The notes: a model not told the origin generated them from the sequence alone. Counted from the first letter of the stretch, positions 28,435-39,601 are shown. The stretch is DNA of 64,000 nucleotides from Thalassotalea eurytherma (GCF_030161415.1 NZ_BSSU01000004.1:62001-126000); one strand, 5' to 3'. Program-made: numbers and translations.

Positions 28435-30617
28435 AGACGAATAACCTCTGATACATCATCAAGTTGTAAAATTTTATTAGTTAATCTGGTCAACATTTCA
28501 GCGTTAGAAATTTCCATTGTTATACTCATACGTGAATGTTGTTTGTTTTTATCTGTTTGACTTTGCATCCCTAAAATACTGATGCGTTCATTAGCAATTA
28601 AGGTTGAAACATCTCGGAGTAAGCCAGAGCGATCGCCGGAAATAATCGCAATAGTTACCTGATAAGTCGACTTAACATCATCACCCCATTGCACTTCTAC
28701 GCCACGTTCTGGGTTTTGTTGAAGTGAATTGGCAAGTTGCTCGCAGTCTTTTCGATGCACTGAAATACCGCGACCTTGGGTAATAAAGCCTTCTATTTCA
28801 TCACCAGGCACAGGTTGGCAACACTTGGCCATATGGGTTAACAAATTACCAACCCCGGATACAGTTATCGCGTTATCTGCGCTTTTTGTTTGACCACTTT
28901 CGCGCACTAAACTCTGAAGATCTATTTCTTCTTCAGGTTGTGACTTTTTAATCAAGTGTTGCAGGTGGTTCATTACCTGCTGCAAGCGCACATTGCCCGT
29001 ACCTAACGCAGCGTATAAGTCATCAACAGTTGTAAGGTTAAACTTATCAAGTATTTCTGTTAGTTGCGTCAAAGGAACATGAGTTTTACTGGACTCAGCT
29101 TCAAGTACTTCTTTACCGTGTGCAATATTTTTATCACGATCAAGTAACCTAAAGAAATGCTGCACCTTCGCTCGTGAACGACCTGAATGCAAATACCCTA
29201 AATTAGGGTTCAACCAATCGCGACTTGGATTAGGCGTTTTTGACGTTAATATTTCAACTTGATCACCGGTTTGCAATTGGTAAGTAAACGGGACAATACG
29301 ACCTGAAACTTTGGCACCTATGCAACAGTGACCTACATTGGTGTGAATGTAATAAGCAAAATCAAGTGGTGTTGAGCCAACAGGTAGGTCAATAACATCA
29401 CCATTTGGAGTGAAGGCATAAATCCGATCTTCAAATACCTGTGAGCGCAATTCATCAAGCATATTACCGCTTTCTGATACGTCTTCTTTCCATTGCAAGA
29501 TTTTGCGTAACCAGTTTACTTTTTCGTCGAAACCGGTTGTCTTGCCACTTGCACTGCCCTCTTTATATTTCCAGTGTGCCGCTACACCTAGTTCAGCATC
29601 TTGATGCATTGATTCAGTTCTAATCTGTACTTCTACAGGCTTGCCTTCTGGCCCTAAAACTACCGTATGAATTGACTGATAACCGTTAGGTTTTGGTGTT
29701 GCCACATAGTCATCAAACTCACTTGGTAAATGTTTCCAGCTTGTATGAACGGCACCCAGAGCTCCATAACAATCTTGCAATTCATCGACTATGACACGAA
29801 CGGCGCGCACATCGAATAATTGTTCAAAGTCTAACGACTTTTTCTTCATCTTTTTCCAGATGCTATAAATGTGTTTAGGCCTTCCGTATACCGTGCCTTT
29901 TACCTGCATTTTTTCTAATTGCTCTTGCAGGTTATTCACAAAGTCTGCCATATACCGTTCACGTTCTAACCTTTTACCGTCAAGCATCTTAGCAATTTTC
30001 ATATAGGTTTGAGGGTGTAGGTAGCGAAAGGAAATATCTTCAAGTTCCCACTTTAATTGACCGATCCCTAAACGGTTGGCAAGTGGCGCATAGATATTGG
30101 CCGTTTCTTTGGCTGCCAGAACACGGGTTTCTTCGTCAGCATTTTTAACAATACGCAAGTAACATAAGCGTTCAGCTAGTTTGATCACAACCGCTCGAAC
30201 ATCATCTACCATGGCAAGCAACATTTTTCGAATATTATCTATTTGGTTAATTGAAACCTGACTTGAATGGCCTTGTTGCAATGCCTTGATCGCATCCATT
30301 TGTTCAACCCCGTGAACAAGGCCGAAAACGCTTTTGCTAAACCGCTCTTGGGCTTGCTCCAAGGTTAACGATTTATATTCGACAAGCGGATAGATAAAAG
30401 CAGCACATAAAGAGTCCTTATCTAAATTTAACTCTGATAAAATTTCAACCATTTCAAGGGATTTACTGAGGCTTTCTTTACTTTGATCAAAGTCGCCTTG
30501 AATTGTTTGCCATAAGCTTTCTAACGCCTGTTTTTTAGCATCACTCAGGTCTAGCTGCCCTAGCCATTGCTCAAAACTATGTTCAGACATTAAATGTGAC
30601 TTTCGAACTGAAACCAT
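28431..30617 (-). CDS. relA: GTP pyrophosphokinase (ppGpp synthetase I)
   Basis: Ribosome-associated synthetase that makes (p)ppGpp when uncharged tRNA enters the A site. 728 residues: a degenerate N-terminal hydrolase region without the HD pair (AAFIYPLVEYK replaces it), a synthetase domain (FDVRAVRVIVDELQDCYGA, NGYQSIHTVV, VEVQIRT), a TGS domain from about 385, a zinc-finger region with AKCCQPVPGDEIEG, and a C-terminal ACT/RRM domain. The lost HD motif and the MVSVRKSH start identify RelA rather than SpoT. AAAGGAAG lies before the ATG. rlmD is upstream and mazG downstream. Confidence 0.97.
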   Translation of the reverse strand: MVSVRKSHLMSEHSFEQWLGQLDLSDAKKQALESLWQTIQGDFDQSKESLSKSLEMVEILSELNLDKDSLCAAFIYPLVEYKSLTLEQAQERFSKSVFGLVHGVEQMDAIKALQQGHSSQVSINQIDNIRKMLLAMVDDVRAVVIKLAERLCYLRIVKNADEETRVLAAKETANIYAPLANRLGIGQLKWELEDISFRYLHPQTYMKIAKMLDGKRLERERYMADFVNNLQEQLEKMQVKGTVYGRPKHIYSIWKKMKKKSLDFEQLFDVRAVRVIVDELQDCYGALGAVHTSWKHLPSEFDDYVATPKPNGYQSIHTVVLGPEGKPVEVQIRTESMHQDAELGVAAHWKYKEGSASGKTTGFDEKVNWLRKILQWKEDVSESGNMLDELRSQVFEDRIYAFTPNGDVIDLPVGSTPLDFAYYIHTNVGHCCIGAKVSGRIVPFTYQLQTGDQVEILTSKTPNPSRDWLNPNLGYLHSGRSRAKVQHFFRLLDRDKNIAHGKEVLEAESSKTHVPLTQLTEILDKFNLTTVDDLYAALGTGNVRLQQVMNHLQHLIKKSQPEEEIDLQSLVRESGQTKSADNAITVSGVGNLLTHMAKCCQPVPGDEIEGFITQGRGISVHRKDCEQLANSLQQNPERGVEVQWGDDVKSTYQVTIAIISGDRSGLLRDVSTLIANERISILGMQSQTDKNKQHSRMSITMEISNAEMLTRLTNKILQLDDVSEVIRL

Positions 30618-30650
30618 CAGTACTTCCTTTACTACTAAATACTCGAAAAA

Positions 30651-32003
30651 TTAAGATTGAATGCGTTGGAACAATACCATAGTTTCAACGTGCTTTGTTT
30701 GACCAAACATTTCCATGATGGCTATTTTAGCAAGACGGTAACCTTGCGATAACAGTACAACACTATCTCGGGCTAAGGTAGCCGGATCACAACTCACATA
30801 GACAATGTCGCTTGCATTAAATTGTGACAATTGCTGACATGCTTCCAAGGCACCAGCCCTAGCTGGGTCTACTAATATTTTAGTATATTTTTGCGATAGC
30901 CAGTTTGCTGATTGCCATTTTGTATTTAAATTGGCTTGGTAAAAAGATGCATTGGTCAACTGGTTAAATTGGGCATTGGCTTGGGCTTTTTTTACCATCT
31001 CATCAACACCTTCAATTCCTACAACCTGTTCAACTCTTTTGGCAATAGGTAAACTAAAATTACCCAGGCCACAATATAAATCCAACACCCTATCTGTGTT
31101 AGACAAGTTGAGCCAAATTAATGCTTGTTCAATCATCGCTTCATTGACTTGCTCATTAACTTGAATGAAATTATTCGCCTCGAAAGAAATATCTACGTTC
31201 TTATCTATCTGATAACCTAAAGAAATAATTGGTGTTAAACTTTCGAGCTCGGTATCTGCGCCTTTATCAAAAATCACTTGAATATGTCCATCAACCTGAC
31301 GTGCCTGAACAAACTCATGCCATAAGGCCTTTATTTTGTCATTAAGCTTTTTAAGTTGTCGGATAACGATTGTGATCAAAGGTTTGTGTTTGCGGTAAGT
31401 ATAAATTAATTCAATATGACCTATTGATTGCGCTGGCAATTGATTAACTGTTTTAGTTAACGGTTCTAATAAATCTGACAAGGGCTTTAACAAGACTTGG
31501 CACTGACTTATTTGAGTAACGTTATTCGTACCTTTTTCTCTAAAGCCTAATATGGCTTTGCCTTGACGATTGTATTGCACCCCAATGCGAGCTTTACGTC
31601 GATATTGCCAGACGTCTTTTACAACGGGCGTTTGCCATGGCAGATCATCAATTTTTTGTCGTGAGAATAATTCGCTAACTTTTTCTTGTTTTATATTGAT
31701 ATGCTGATGCTTATCAATGTGTTGCAGATCGCAGCCACCACAACGACCAAAGTACTTACAGTGCGGATCTATCCTATTTTTGCTGGCAGTGACGACCTTA
31801 ATAAGTTTGCCTTGGCAAAACTTACTGCTTTGCTCAATAATTTTAGCAACCACTTGTTCGTTAGGAAGTGCACCATCAACAAATATCGGCTTTTTCTGAT
31901 AACGAGCTACACCTCGCCCATTAAAATCAAGACGTTCAATATCAAGTGTTAGCAACTTACCTTTCAATGAGTTGCTCGTTTTTGGTTTAAAAATTTGAAC
32001 CAT
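30651..32003 (-). CDS. rlmD: 23S rRNA (uracil-1939-C5) methyltransferase
   Basis: AdoMet-dependent methyltransferase of U1939 in 23S rRNA. A TRAM RNA-binding domain (about 10-70) precedes a [4Fe-4S] Cys cluster (CKYFGRCGGCDLQH plus a later Cys). The catalytic domain has the DLYCGLGNFSLPIA AdoMet motif, DPARAGA, and the nucleophile Cys in YVSCDPATLARD. A TTG at 32018 could extend the frame; the ATG at 32003 (MVQIFKPK) is preferred because homologues begin there. relA follows 33 bp later, the enteric order. Confidence 0.95.
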   Translation of the reverse strand: MVQIFKPKTSNSLKGKLLTLDIERLDFNGRGVARYQKKPIFVDGALPNEQVVAKIIEQSSKFCQGKLIKVVTASKNRIDPHCKYFGRCGGCDLQHIDKHQHINIKQEKVSELFSRQKIDDLPWQTPVVKDVWQYRRKARIGVQYNRQGKAILGFREKGTNNVTQISQCQVLLKPLSDLLEPLTKTVNQLPAQSIGHIELIYTYRKHKPLITIVIRQLKKLNDKIKALWHEFVQARQVDGHIQVIFDKGADTELESLTPIISLGYQIDKNVDISFEANNFIQVNEQVNEAMIEQALIWLNLSNTDRVLDLYCGLGNFSLPIAKRVEQVVGIEGVDEMVKKAQANAQFNQLTNASFYQANLNTKWQSANWLSQKYTKILVDPARAGALEACQQLSQFNASDIVYVSCDPATLARDSVVLLSQGYRLAKIAIMEMFGQTKHVETMVLFQRIQS

Positions 32004-32109
32004 GGTTTCTTTAAACAACCTGCTTACATGTAATTTTTTTTGGTCTACATGGCGAACTATGCCATGATATAGCGAAGAAGGGACAATTTTACACTAAACA
32101 CGGCATTAG

Positions 32110-34899
32110 ATGCAGAAAATAAGCCTAAAAGATTGGGTCATTTTAATCACCATTTTACCGACGACATTAATTGGCTTAGGATTAGCCGGTTACTTTACCG
32201 CCAGTCGTCATGCTCAATTAAATGAATTCCTCATTAGCCAATCGACAAACATCATTGAGCCGATAGCTATTGCTTCGACTATCCCTTTGAACTCTCGTAA
32301 TCGAGAACATATAAGATTATTGTTAAGTTTCACCCATCGTAATCATTCTGAGTTAGTTAAAAGTATCGCGTTGTTTACTAGCGACAATCAAGTATTTGCC
32401 ACCAGTTCATATAATGGCGACACTAATATAATGCGCGTGCCTGCCGGCTATGATCTTCCTCAAAAAACAACTTATGAGGAAATAGATGAAGAACTGATTT
32501 TTCGCACACCAATTATGTTAGAAATTGAACCGGAAGACAGTTTTAGTGCCCCTCAACAAATCATTGGTTATTTATCGATGCAAGTTGATAAGAAAGCCAT
32601 CAAATTTGATCAACAGCAAGAAATGATTATCGCGTTTTTACTAGTGATTCTCGGCTCTATTATAAGCGCAATTTCATCCTTTAGATTGATAGGTAAAGTG
32701 ACTCGACCATTAGGCTCAATGGTGCAAGCGGTTGATCGTATTCGTGAAGGTAAATTAGAAAGCAGGGTCAGTGGACAACTTATTGGTGAACTGAACTTTC
32801 TAAAAAATGGTATTAACGCGATGGCGCAATCTTTAGGTGATTACCACTTAGAAATGCAGCGCTCGATTGACCAAGCAACCCTTGATTTGAGAGAGTCGCT
32901 TGAGCAGTTTGAAATTCAAAACGTTCAACTCGATATTGCTAAGCGAAAAGCACAAGATGCTAACCGTGTTAAGTCAGAGTTCTTAGCAAATATGAGTCAT
33001 GAATTACGTACACCATTAAACGGTGTTATTGGCTTTACCCGTCAGGTATTGAAAACGCCGTTAAGTGAAACACAACGTGACTACCTGCATACCATTGAAC
33101 GCTCTGCTAATAATTTACTTGCCATTATCAATGATATTTTAGATTTCTCTAAACTTGATGCCGGTAAGATGGTGATAGAAAACATTCCTTTTGCACTGCG
33201 CGAATCTGTTGAAGAGTCAATTGCACTGCTTGCACCAAGTGCTCACAAAAAGAATATTGAACTGTCGTTACGTATTAGTAAAAATTTACCAGATTCACTG
33301 ATCGGTGATGCAATGCGTATCAAACAGGTCTTAACCAATTTAGTTAACAACGCAATTAAGTTCACTGACGAAGGTTCTATCACAATCGATGTTGATAGTG
33401 AACATATCGACAACGATAGCGTCATCGTTAAAGTGCTGGTAAAAGATACCGGTATTGGTATGAGTGCTGAGCAACAAAAATCACTATTTGAGGCCTTTAG
33501 CCAAGCCGATAAGAGTATTACTCGGCTCTATGGTGGAACTGGGTTAGGCCTGGTCATTTCTCAACGTCTAGCTCATGAAATGCACGGCGATATTGGTTTA
33601 CATTCAGAACCGGAAATAGGCTCTTCATTTTGGTTTACTTTCAAAGTCGACTTGAATCATATCCAACTCAATACGCTATCAAATCAATCAAGTTTAAAAG
33701 ATAAGTCAATTTTGTATTTTGAGTCTCATGCTCATAGTCGAAATGCCGTCGCTGAAATGCTTGTTGCGACCCAAATGAAAGTAACTGCTGTATCTACGTT
33801 ACAAGAGTTCGATATGCTAATGAAAGAACTTCAGTTCGACTATGGCTTAATTGCAGGTGACGCTAGCCCAGGCGCATTAAACCAGCTAAAAGAAACAGTA
33901 CAGCTTACCTGTCAGCATATCCCTTCGGTTCATGTCGCTATCAATAGTACATCGCCAAGCTTACAAGAGATCATTATCGCCTCTGGTGCGAAAAGCTGTT
34001 TAGCAAAACCGTTAATTGGCCTGCGACTCATTAAGGCACTTCAAGAAAAATCTGCCGATTTAAGCCAACAACAGTCGGTTAATCAAGTTATCGTGCCGAT
34101 TAAAGTGCTCGCTGTAGATGACAATGAAGCGAATTTAAAACTAATAAAGGCCTTATTATCTGAGCAAGTTCAAGAGGTCGTTACAGCAAGTAATGGTGAA
34201 GAAGCTCTCGCGTTATGTAAGCAAGAAAAGTATGCATTAATCTTTATGGATATCCAGATGCCTAAAATGGATGGCATAACCGCATTACAACATATTAAAG
34301 CAGATACCTTTAATGATAAAACACCTATCGTTGCGGTAACCGCGCATGCATTAAGTGACGAACGTGATCGATTACTAAAAGAAGGCTTTAACTCATACAT
34401 GACAAAGCCAATTGATGAAACCATGTTAAGACATACCATTTATGAGTATTGTGACTTTAATATGTTTGTTAGTCGTCAATCAAAAGAAAAAAATGAAGCG
34501 GTTGAAACGATAAAACCTACTGCAACAAAAGTCATTGATTGGTCATTGGCACTTCAACGTTCGGCTAACAACGAAGCATTAGCGAAAGATATGTTATCAG
34601 GGTTAGTCAATAGCCTACCTGAAACACAAACACAATTATTTGAAGCTATCACCTGCCACGATGCCAACCAAGCCCAAACGCTCATACATAAATTAAACGG
34701 TGCGTGCTGCTATTCGGGCGTGCCAAACTTAGCCCAGTGTGTGCATGAAATTGAAACACAATTAAAACGTGGTGCGAGCTTGGAAAATTTAGAACCAAAT
34801 TTCTTGGAATTAACCGATCATATAGAGATTTTAATTGAACAGGCAAAGCCGTTCTTAGCGCCAGAATTGGCTATTGATACAGAAGAAAGAAAACGTTAA
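32110..34899 (+). CDS. barA: Hybrid sensor histidine kinase BarA
   Basis: Tripartite sensor that phosphorylates UvrY and thereby drives CsrB/C RNAs and the Csr system. 929 residues: membrane segment (about 10-28), periplasmic domain, second segment (about 172-192), HAMP, then HisKA with phospho-His297 (NMSHELRTPLNG), ATPase domain with N-, G- and F-box features, receiver domain with phospho-Asp714 (LIFMDIQMPKMDG), and a C-terminal Hpt with His860 (LIHKLNGACC). The domain order and position divergent from rlmD-relA match E. coli barA. The response regulator is not in this window. Confidence 0.95.
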   Translation: MQKISLKDWVILITILPTTLIGLGLAGYFTASRHAQLNEFLISQSTNIIEPIAIASTIPLNSRNREHIRLLLSFTHRNHSELVKSIALFTSDNQVFATSSYNGDTNIMRVPAGYDLPQKTTYEEIDEELIFRTPIMLEIEPEDSFSAPQQIIGYLSMQVDKKAIKFDQQQEMIIAFLLVILGSIISAISSFRLIGKVTRPLGSMVQAVDRIREGKLESRVSGQLIGELNFLKNGINAMAQSLGDYHLEMQRSIDQATLDLRESLEQFEIQNVQLDIAKRKAQDANRVKSEFLANMSHELRTPLNGVIGFTRQVLKTPLSETQRDYLHTIERSANNLLAIINDILDFSKLDAGKMVIENIPFALRESVEESIALLAPSAHKKNIELSLRISKNLPDSLIGDAMRIKQVLTNLVNNAIKFTDEGSITIDVDSEHIDNDSVIVKVLVKDTGIGMSAEQQKSLFEAFSQADKSITRLYGGTGLGLVISQRLAHEMHGDIGLHSEPEIGSSFWFTFKVDLNHIQLNTLSNQSSLKDKSILYFESHAHSRNAVAEMLVATQMKVTAVSTLQEFDMLMKELQFDYGLIAGDASPGALNQLKETVQLTCQHIPSVHVAINSTSPSLQEIIIASGAKSCLAKPLIGLRLIKALQEKSADLSQQQSVNQVIVPIKVLAVDDNEANLKLIKALLSEQVQEVVTASNGEEALALCKQEKYALIFMDIQMPKMDGITALQHIKADTFNDKTPIVAVTAHALSDERDRLLKEGFNSYMTKPIDETMLRHTIYEYCDFNMFVSRQSKEKNEAVETIKPTATKVIDWSLALQRSANNEALAKDMLSGLVNSLPETQTQLFEAITCHDANQAQTLIHKLNGACCYSGVPNLAQCVHEIETQLKRGASLENLEPNFLELTDHIEILIEQAKPFLAPELAIDTEERKR

Positions 34900-35153
34900 C
34901 GAATAATGATGTCAGGAGATGAGTTAATTTCGCCGTCTTCAGTGATTACTGCAACACCACCATTACACATTAAGACCGCAATACTGCGTCCATTTTCATT
35001 ACGTACAAACGACAGTTCGTAACCAAATTTCCCTAAGCTACTGGCGGAGAATTTTTGGGCAAGCGATAGTCTATTCCACCACACCGACTGATGAGGGGGC
35101 TCTGACCGACGCTCATCAAACACACCATTATCTACCCGATTTTGAGCCTGCAT
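34896..35153 (-). CDS. Conserved hypothetical protein, 85 residues
   Basis: I do not recognise a named family. The protein is soluble, with a compact core WWNRLSLAQKFSASSLGKFGYELSFVR followed by beta-rich segments (SIAVLMCNGGVAVITEDGEI). GAGGTGG five bases before the ATG makes translation likely. Its stop overlaps the barA stop by four bases in convergent orientation. The conserved-looking core and good ribosome-binding site argue that it is a true gene. Confidence 0.7.
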   Translation of the reverse strand: MQAQNRVDNGVFDERRSEPPHQSVWWNRLSLAQKFSASSLGKFGYELSFVRNENGRSIAVLMCNGGVAVITEDGEINSSPDIIIR

Positions 35154-35272
35154 ATACCACCTCTTTACGACAACACCCTGTTACCAGTATAGACATAAAG
35201 TATATTTTTTGCGCAGTTTAATCTAGCTTTAATTAGACTTTTTCTTAGCTAGCGTTAAATTCAGTGGATAAC

Positions 35273-35653
35273 TTAGTGACTTAACACAACAAATGCAGTC
35301 ACTATATGTTTTTCATCAGCAATAGAAACATGCCAATGGTTAGCGCCTAATTCTTTCGCCTTTTGCAGCGCGACGTCACTTAATGAGATAACAGGTGCGC
35401 CTGCTTCGGTATTTGATATTTCAAAATGTTGAAAGGAAACGCCTTTGGCTATGCCGGTTGCTAATGCTTTAGAAGCGGCTTCTTTCGCCGCCCAGCGCTT
35501 AGCAAGAAATTGACTAGGCTGAGCGTGCGAATGATAGATTGATAGTTCTGTTGGTGTTAATACTCGAAGGGCAAGTTTATCACGCACAGGTAACGTCATT
35601 GACGCAATACGTTCGCTATCAATAATGTCTGTACCAATACCAACAACAGACAT
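35273..35653 (-). CDS. acpS: Holo-[acyl-carrier-protein] synthase
   Basis: Attaches 4'-phosphopantetheine from CoA to acyl carrier protein. The ATG at 35653 gives 126 residues, the same as E. coli, and begins MSVVGIGTDIID; an upstream in-frame TTG is rejected. Magnesium and CoA-binding signatures GIGTDIID and FLAKRWAAKEAASKAL are intact. It starts one base after the pdxJ stop, so the two are translationally coupled. Confidence 0.96.
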   Translation of the reverse strand: MSVVGIGTDIIDSERIASMTLPVRDKLALRVLTPTELSIYHSHAQPSQFLAKRWAAKEAASKALATGIAKGVSFQHFEISNTEAGAPVISLSDVALQKAKELGANHWHVSIADEKHIVTAFVVLSH

Positions 35654-35654
35654 A

Positions 35655-36386
35655 TTAAGCTCGTGCTTCAATCATTAAGCGCTTCATGTCTCGTACTGCT
35701 GTATCTAAGCCATCAATAGCGGCGCGAGCAATAATGGCGTGACCAATATTTAGCTCAATGATATCTTTAATCGCAGCAATAGGTTTTACATTAAAATAAT
35801 GCAAGCCATGTCCCGCGTTTACCTTTATACCCAAGGAAGTTGCGTACTCAACACCTTCGCTAATACGTGCTAATTCTTCAGCTTGTTTGTCTTCACACGT
35901 TTCATCGGCGTAATGTCCAGTATGAATTTCAATATAAGGAGCACCGGATTTTGCAGCCGCTTCTATTTGCTTTTTATCGGCATCGATGAATAAGCTCGTT
36001 TGAATCCCGTTTTCAGATAATAACTTAACTGCTGCAGTAATACGCTCTTGTTGACTCACAACGTCAAGACCACCTTCTGTCGTGAGCTCTTCGCGCTTTT
36101 CTGGCACTAAGCAAACAAATGCCGGTTTAACATCACAAGCGATCGCAAGCATCTCGTCGGTCACTGCCATCTCTAAATTCATTCGTGTTTGAATAGTTTG
36201 CGCCATCACATAAACGTCGCGATCTTGAATATGTCGGCGATCTTCACGTAAATGGATAGTAATACCATCAGCGCCGGCATGCTCTGCTACACTAGCTGCA
36301 TGGGCAGGATCTGGATAAGTTGTACCACGCGCTTGCCTTAAGGTTGCGATGTGGTCTACGTTTACACCTAAAAAAATCTCTTTCAT
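35655..36386 (-). CDS. pdxJ: Pyridoxine 5'-phosphate synthase
   Basis: Condenses 1-deoxyxylulose-5-phosphate with 1-amino-acetone-3-phosphate to make pyridoxine 5'-phosphate. 243 residues matching the family length, with [16 protein letters not shown], the catalytic [24 protein letters not shown] and GHGLHYFNV segments. It overlaps the recO stop by four bases and is followed directly by acpS. Confidence 0.97.
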   Translation of the reverse strand: MKEIFLGVNVDHIATLRQARGTTYPDPAHAASVAEHAGADGITIHLREDRRHIQDRDVYVMAQTIQTRMNLEMAVTDEMLAIACDVKPAFVCLVPEKREELTTEGGLDVVSQQERITAAVKLLSENGIQTSLFIDADKKQIEAAAKSGAPYIEIHTGHYADETCEDKQAEELARISEGVEYATSLGIKVNAGHGLHYFNVKPIAAIKDIIELNIGHAIIARAAIDGLDTAVRDMKRLMIEARA

Positions 36387-37075
36387 GTTTTCTTTTCTCT
36401 TGCGATAAAAAGTTCGCGGCTCTTTAATGGTTTATATCCTAATAAATGATTTAACATTTGTCTCATTAAACGTTTATGGGTATTCAATACATTAGGATCA
36501 TTAATATTTTCTTGTGCAATCGCTAATAAATGCTGTTTTTCAAAAATAGGAGATTTACTGTCACTTGAGGCTTCAACAAAACCTTGTTCAACATTGAATT
36601 GAAACAGCTCGCCCCTATTATTTTCTAACGCACTAAAATCGAATGATACGCCTAACTCTTCAATTAATTGCATCTCAAAATAACGCAATACAGGTTCAAT
36701 TTGAACTGCTTCATTTAGCTGATTAATGACCTGCTTATAACTAAAAAATAATCCATCACAGGGTATATTTTCAGGTAACAGTTTCACCAACAGCTCATTG
36801 AGATATAAACCGCTATACAATGAATTCCCTGCCAGCATTATCGGTTGGTGACAACTTTCAAGCTGAGATGCTTTCTTCAACGAATGTTTGCCGGAGAGTT
36901 GCAACGAAAATAAGGAGAACGGTTGCAAAATGCCTTTTTTGTTGGCTTTGAGTGAGTGACCGGATGAAATCACGGCACTCACTTTTCCATCGTATTGCGT
37001 TAATAGATCAATGATGAGTTGATGTTCTTTAAAAGGACGACTGTGCAATAAAAATGCTTGCTGTGTCTCATTCAT
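36383..37075 (-). CDS. recO: DNA repair protein RecO
   Basis: Mediates RecA loading on SSB-coated DNA with RecR and RecF. 230 residues: an N-terminal OB fold (about 5-80; [30 protein letters not shown]) and a helical C-terminal part ([24 protein letters not shown]). Zinc-finger cysteines of some RecO proteins are absent, as in E. coli. The ATG at 37075 is used; a TTG one codon upstream adds nothing. It begins 6 bp after era. Confidence 0.93.
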   Translation of the reverse strand: MNETQQAFLLHSRPFKEHQLIIDLLTQYDGKVSAVISSGHSLKANKKGILQPFSLFSLQLSGKHSLKKASQLESCHQPIMLAGNSLYSGLYLNELLVKLLPENIPCDGLFFSYKQVINQLNEAVQIEPVLRYFEMQLIEELGVSFDFSALENNRGELFQFNVEQGFVEASSDSKSPIFEKQHLLAIAQENINDPNVLNTHKRLMRQMLNHLLGYKPLKSRELFIAREKKT

Positions 37076-37081
37076 CAACTA

Positions 37082-37993
37082 TTAACCTGAGTAATCGTCG
37101 CCATAACCTAAGCTACGTAAAGCTCGCTCATCATCTGCCCAACCAGATTTCACTTTGACCCAGGTTTCTAGGAAAATCTTACGATCAAACAACTCTTGCA
37201 TATCACGTCGTGCTTCTTGCCCGATAGTTTTTAGCTTTTCGCCTTTGTTACCAATAATCATACGTTTTTGGCTATTTCGCTCTACCAACACTAATGCATT
37301 GATATGTAAAATGCCTTTTTCATCGACTTTAAATTGTTCAATTTCAACGGTCGTTGAGTATGGCAACTCATCACCTGTAAAGCGCATTAACTTTTCGCGC
37401 ATGATTTCTGACGCCATAAATCGACTTGAACGATCGGTAATGTAATCTTCAGGGAACCACCAATCGCCTTCAGGCAAGGCGGCAAAACATTGCGCTTTGA
37501 TCGCGTCTATATTTTCACTTTTCTTCGCTGAAATCGGGATAATTTCTTTAAAATCGTACTTACTCGCTAACTTTTGCAAGTGAGGCAATAACGCTTCTTT
37601 ATCTTGCACGTTATCTGTTTTATTAACGGCTAAAATTGTTGGTACGTTAGTGTTTTTGATTTTTTGTAAAACAAGCTCATCATCCGCGGTCCAGTGCGTA
37701 CCTTCAACTAAAAAGATGACGAGTTCAACTTCAGCAATAGAACTACTTGCCGCGCGATTCATCAAGCGATTGATAGCGCGCTTCTCATCAACATGCAAAC
37801 CCGGCGTATCAACCAAAACAGCTTGATAGTGATCTTCCGTCAAAATACCTAATATACGATGGCGCGTAGTTTGAGGTTTACGAGAGGTAATACTCACTTT
37901 TTGGCCAAGCAAGTTATTGAGTAGCGTTGACTTACCCACATTTGGGCGGCCAACAATAGCTATTAAGCCACAACGAGGGTTATGATTTGTCAT
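37082..37993 (-). CDS. era: GTPase Era
   Basis: Ribosome assembly GTPase that binds the 3' end of 16S rRNA. 303 residues: P-loop GRPNVGKST, switch region, DTPG in [13 protein letters not shown], then the C-terminal KH domain ([21 protein letters not shown] matches the GxxGxx loop). It overlaps rnc by 14 bp and is followed by recO, the conserved rnc-era-recO arrangement. Confidence 0.97.
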   Translation of the reverse strand: MTNHNPRCGLIAIVGRPNVGKSTLLNNLLGQKVSITSRKPQTTRHRILGILTEDHYQAVLVDTPGLHVDEKRAINRLMNRAASSSIAEVELVIFLVEGTHWTADDELVLQKIKNTNVPTILAVNKTDNVQDKEALLPHLQKLASKYDFKEIIPISAKKSENIDAIKAQCFAALPEGDWWFPEDYITDRSSRFMASEIMREKLMRFTGDELPYSTTVEIEQFKVDEKGILHINALVLVERNSQKRMIIGNKGEKLKTIGQEARRDMQELFDRKIFLETWVKVKSGWADDERALRSLGYGDDYSG

Positions 37994-38675
37994 TTTGAAT
38001 TCTCTCTAATACCTGTTGTGCTGCCGCTTGTTCTGCTTTGCGTCGACTTGTGCCATTGGTGATCACTTCGTCAGCTAGCATTTGGGTTGTACATTTTACC
38101 GTAAAGGTTTGATTGTGTGACTTGCCTTGAATATCTATCACTTCGTATTGTGGTAAAGGGATTTTCTTACCTTGCAGTAATTCCTGCAATCGCGTTTTAG
38201 GATCTTTTTGAACACCCGGTTTAATTGTGCTTAGGTGAGTTGCAAACCATGACAAAATAAGGGTTCTAGCAGCATCAATGCCTGCATCTAAATACACGGC
38301 GCCAATGATTGCTTCAATTGCATCTTCAAGAATAGATTCTCTGCGGTGGCCACCACTTTTCATCTCGCCAGGTCCTAACACAAGGTAGTCACCTAAGTTA
38401 AAGTCTTGGGCAAGCTTAGCTAAAGTAACACCGCGCACGATACTAGAACGCATGCGGGTCAGATCACCTTCACTATGCTTAGGAAATTGTTGGAAAAGTG
38501 CTTCAGCAATGACAAAGCCTAAAATAGAGTCGCCTAAAAACTCAAGGCGTTCATTATGAACGCCCTTGGCACTTCGGTGAGTTAACGCTTGAAAAAGTAA
38601 ATCAGGATTATTGAACTTATATCCTATTTTCTCAGTCAAGCGATTCGCTGCTAATGGGTTTGTTTTGATGTTCAA
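37980..38675 (-). CDS. rnc: Ribonuclease III
   Basis: Double-strand-specific endonuclease for rRNA and mRNA processing. 231 residues: catalytic domain with the signature [14 protein letters not shown] and the acidic residues of [16 protein letters not shown], then a dsRNA-binding domain (about 155-225). The start is TTG at 38675, overlapping the lepB stop as TTGA; AGGTGG lies five bases upstream and no ATG is available before the conserved region. The rare start and coupling may keep its synthesis low. Confidence 0.94.
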   Translation of the reverse strand: MNIKTNPLAANRLTEKIGYKFNNPDLLFQALTHRSAKGVHNERLEFLGDSILGFVIAEALFQQFPKHSEGDLTRMRSSIVRGVTLAKLAQDFNLGDYLVLGPGEMKSGGHRRESILEDAIEAIIGAVYLDAGIDAARTLILSWFATHLSTIKPGVQKDPKTRLQELLQGKKIPLPQYEVIDIQGKSHNQTFTVKCTTQMLADEVITNGTSRRKAEQAAAQQVLERIQNDKS

Positions 38676-39592
38676 CCAATACCACCTAATCTATCAAAAC
38701 GTATTCCTGTCGGGATCCATGTTGGTAAGAAATCTTCTTCGGTGCGTTCAAAGTCAAAACTCATCCAAATAAAGACCGCTTTACCTACCAAGTTTTCTTC
38801 AGGTACAAAGCCCCAAAATCGTCCATCTAGCGAGTTGTCACGGTTGTCACCTATGGCAAAGTAATGCCCTTTGGGAACAACAAACTCATCTGGTTGAGTA
38901 CCAGTTTGTTGATAGTAATTAGGTACACGCTCGCGTAAATTCTCATTCACTAATATTTCATGCTTGACGTCACCTAATTGTTCAGCATAACGGGTTAATT
39001 CACTAAATCCGTCTGAATAAAAACCTCGTTCAACGAACTTAAGCGGCGCTTGTTCAAAGTTAGGACACTCAGTATCTTGCGCCTGGCAGGCCTTTTTAAT
39101 GTAAAGCACTTTGTCGCGGTAGATGATACGGTCACCCGGTAAACCGACGACTCGTTTAATATAGTCTAAGTTAGGATTCACTGGATACTTAAACACAACA
39201 ACATCACCACGTTGTGGTAAGTTATTTTCATAAAACTTATTTCGCGCTACCGGATCACGTAAACCATACTCAAATTTATTGACGAGAATGAAGTCTCCGT
39301 CGAGTAATGTCGGCATCATTGAATCTGATGGGATTTGAAATGGTTCATATAAAAATGAACGCAAAATCATGACAAACGCAATGACCGGAAATATTTGCAC
39401 AGAGGTATCAACAAAACCACTGGGTGCTAATATTCCGTCTTTAACTTCTTCAGGCAAGCTACCTTTACATTGTGACTCAGCGTCTTCGAGCTTCACCAAA
39501 CGTTGAGGTGCTAAATAAAATTTGTTTAATAACCAAACAATACCTGTAAAAAAGGTAATTGCGACTAAAAATATTGAAAAATAAGCAGCCAT
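38672..39592 (-). CDS. lepB: Signal peptidase I
   Basis: Inner-membrane serine protease that cleaves Sec signal peptides in the periplasm. 306 residues: two N-terminal membrane segments (about 3-22 and 63-80), nucleophile Ser91 ([10 protein letters not shown]) and general base Lys146 ([11 protein letters not shown]), the same numbers as E. coli, and [16 protein letters not shown] near the end. lepA is 9 bp upstream and rnc overlaps downstream, the enteric lepA-lepB-rnc order. Confidence 0.97.
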   Translation of the reverse strand: MAAYFSIFLVAITFFTGIVWLLNKFYLAPQRLVKLEDAESQCKGSLPEEVKDGILAPSGFVDTSVQIFPVIAFVMILRSFLYEPFQIPSDSMMPTLLDGDFILVNKFEYGLRDPVARNKFYENNLPQRGDVVVFKYPVNPNLDYIKRVVGLPGDRIIYRDKVLYIKKACQAQDTECPNFEQAPLKFVERGFYSDGFSELTRYAEQLGDVKHEILVNENLRERVPNYYQQTGTQPDEFVVPKGHYFAIGDNRDNSLDGRFWGFVPEENLVGKAVFIWMSFDFERTEEDFLPTWIPTGIRFDRLGGIG

Positions 39593-39601
39593 AAACTCTC
39601 T

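Noticed and set aside
35215-35244. Hairpin with T-run upstream of the 85-residue gene
   Set aside because: The stem is AT-rich with a G-T pair and points away from genes that need termination; too weak to call.
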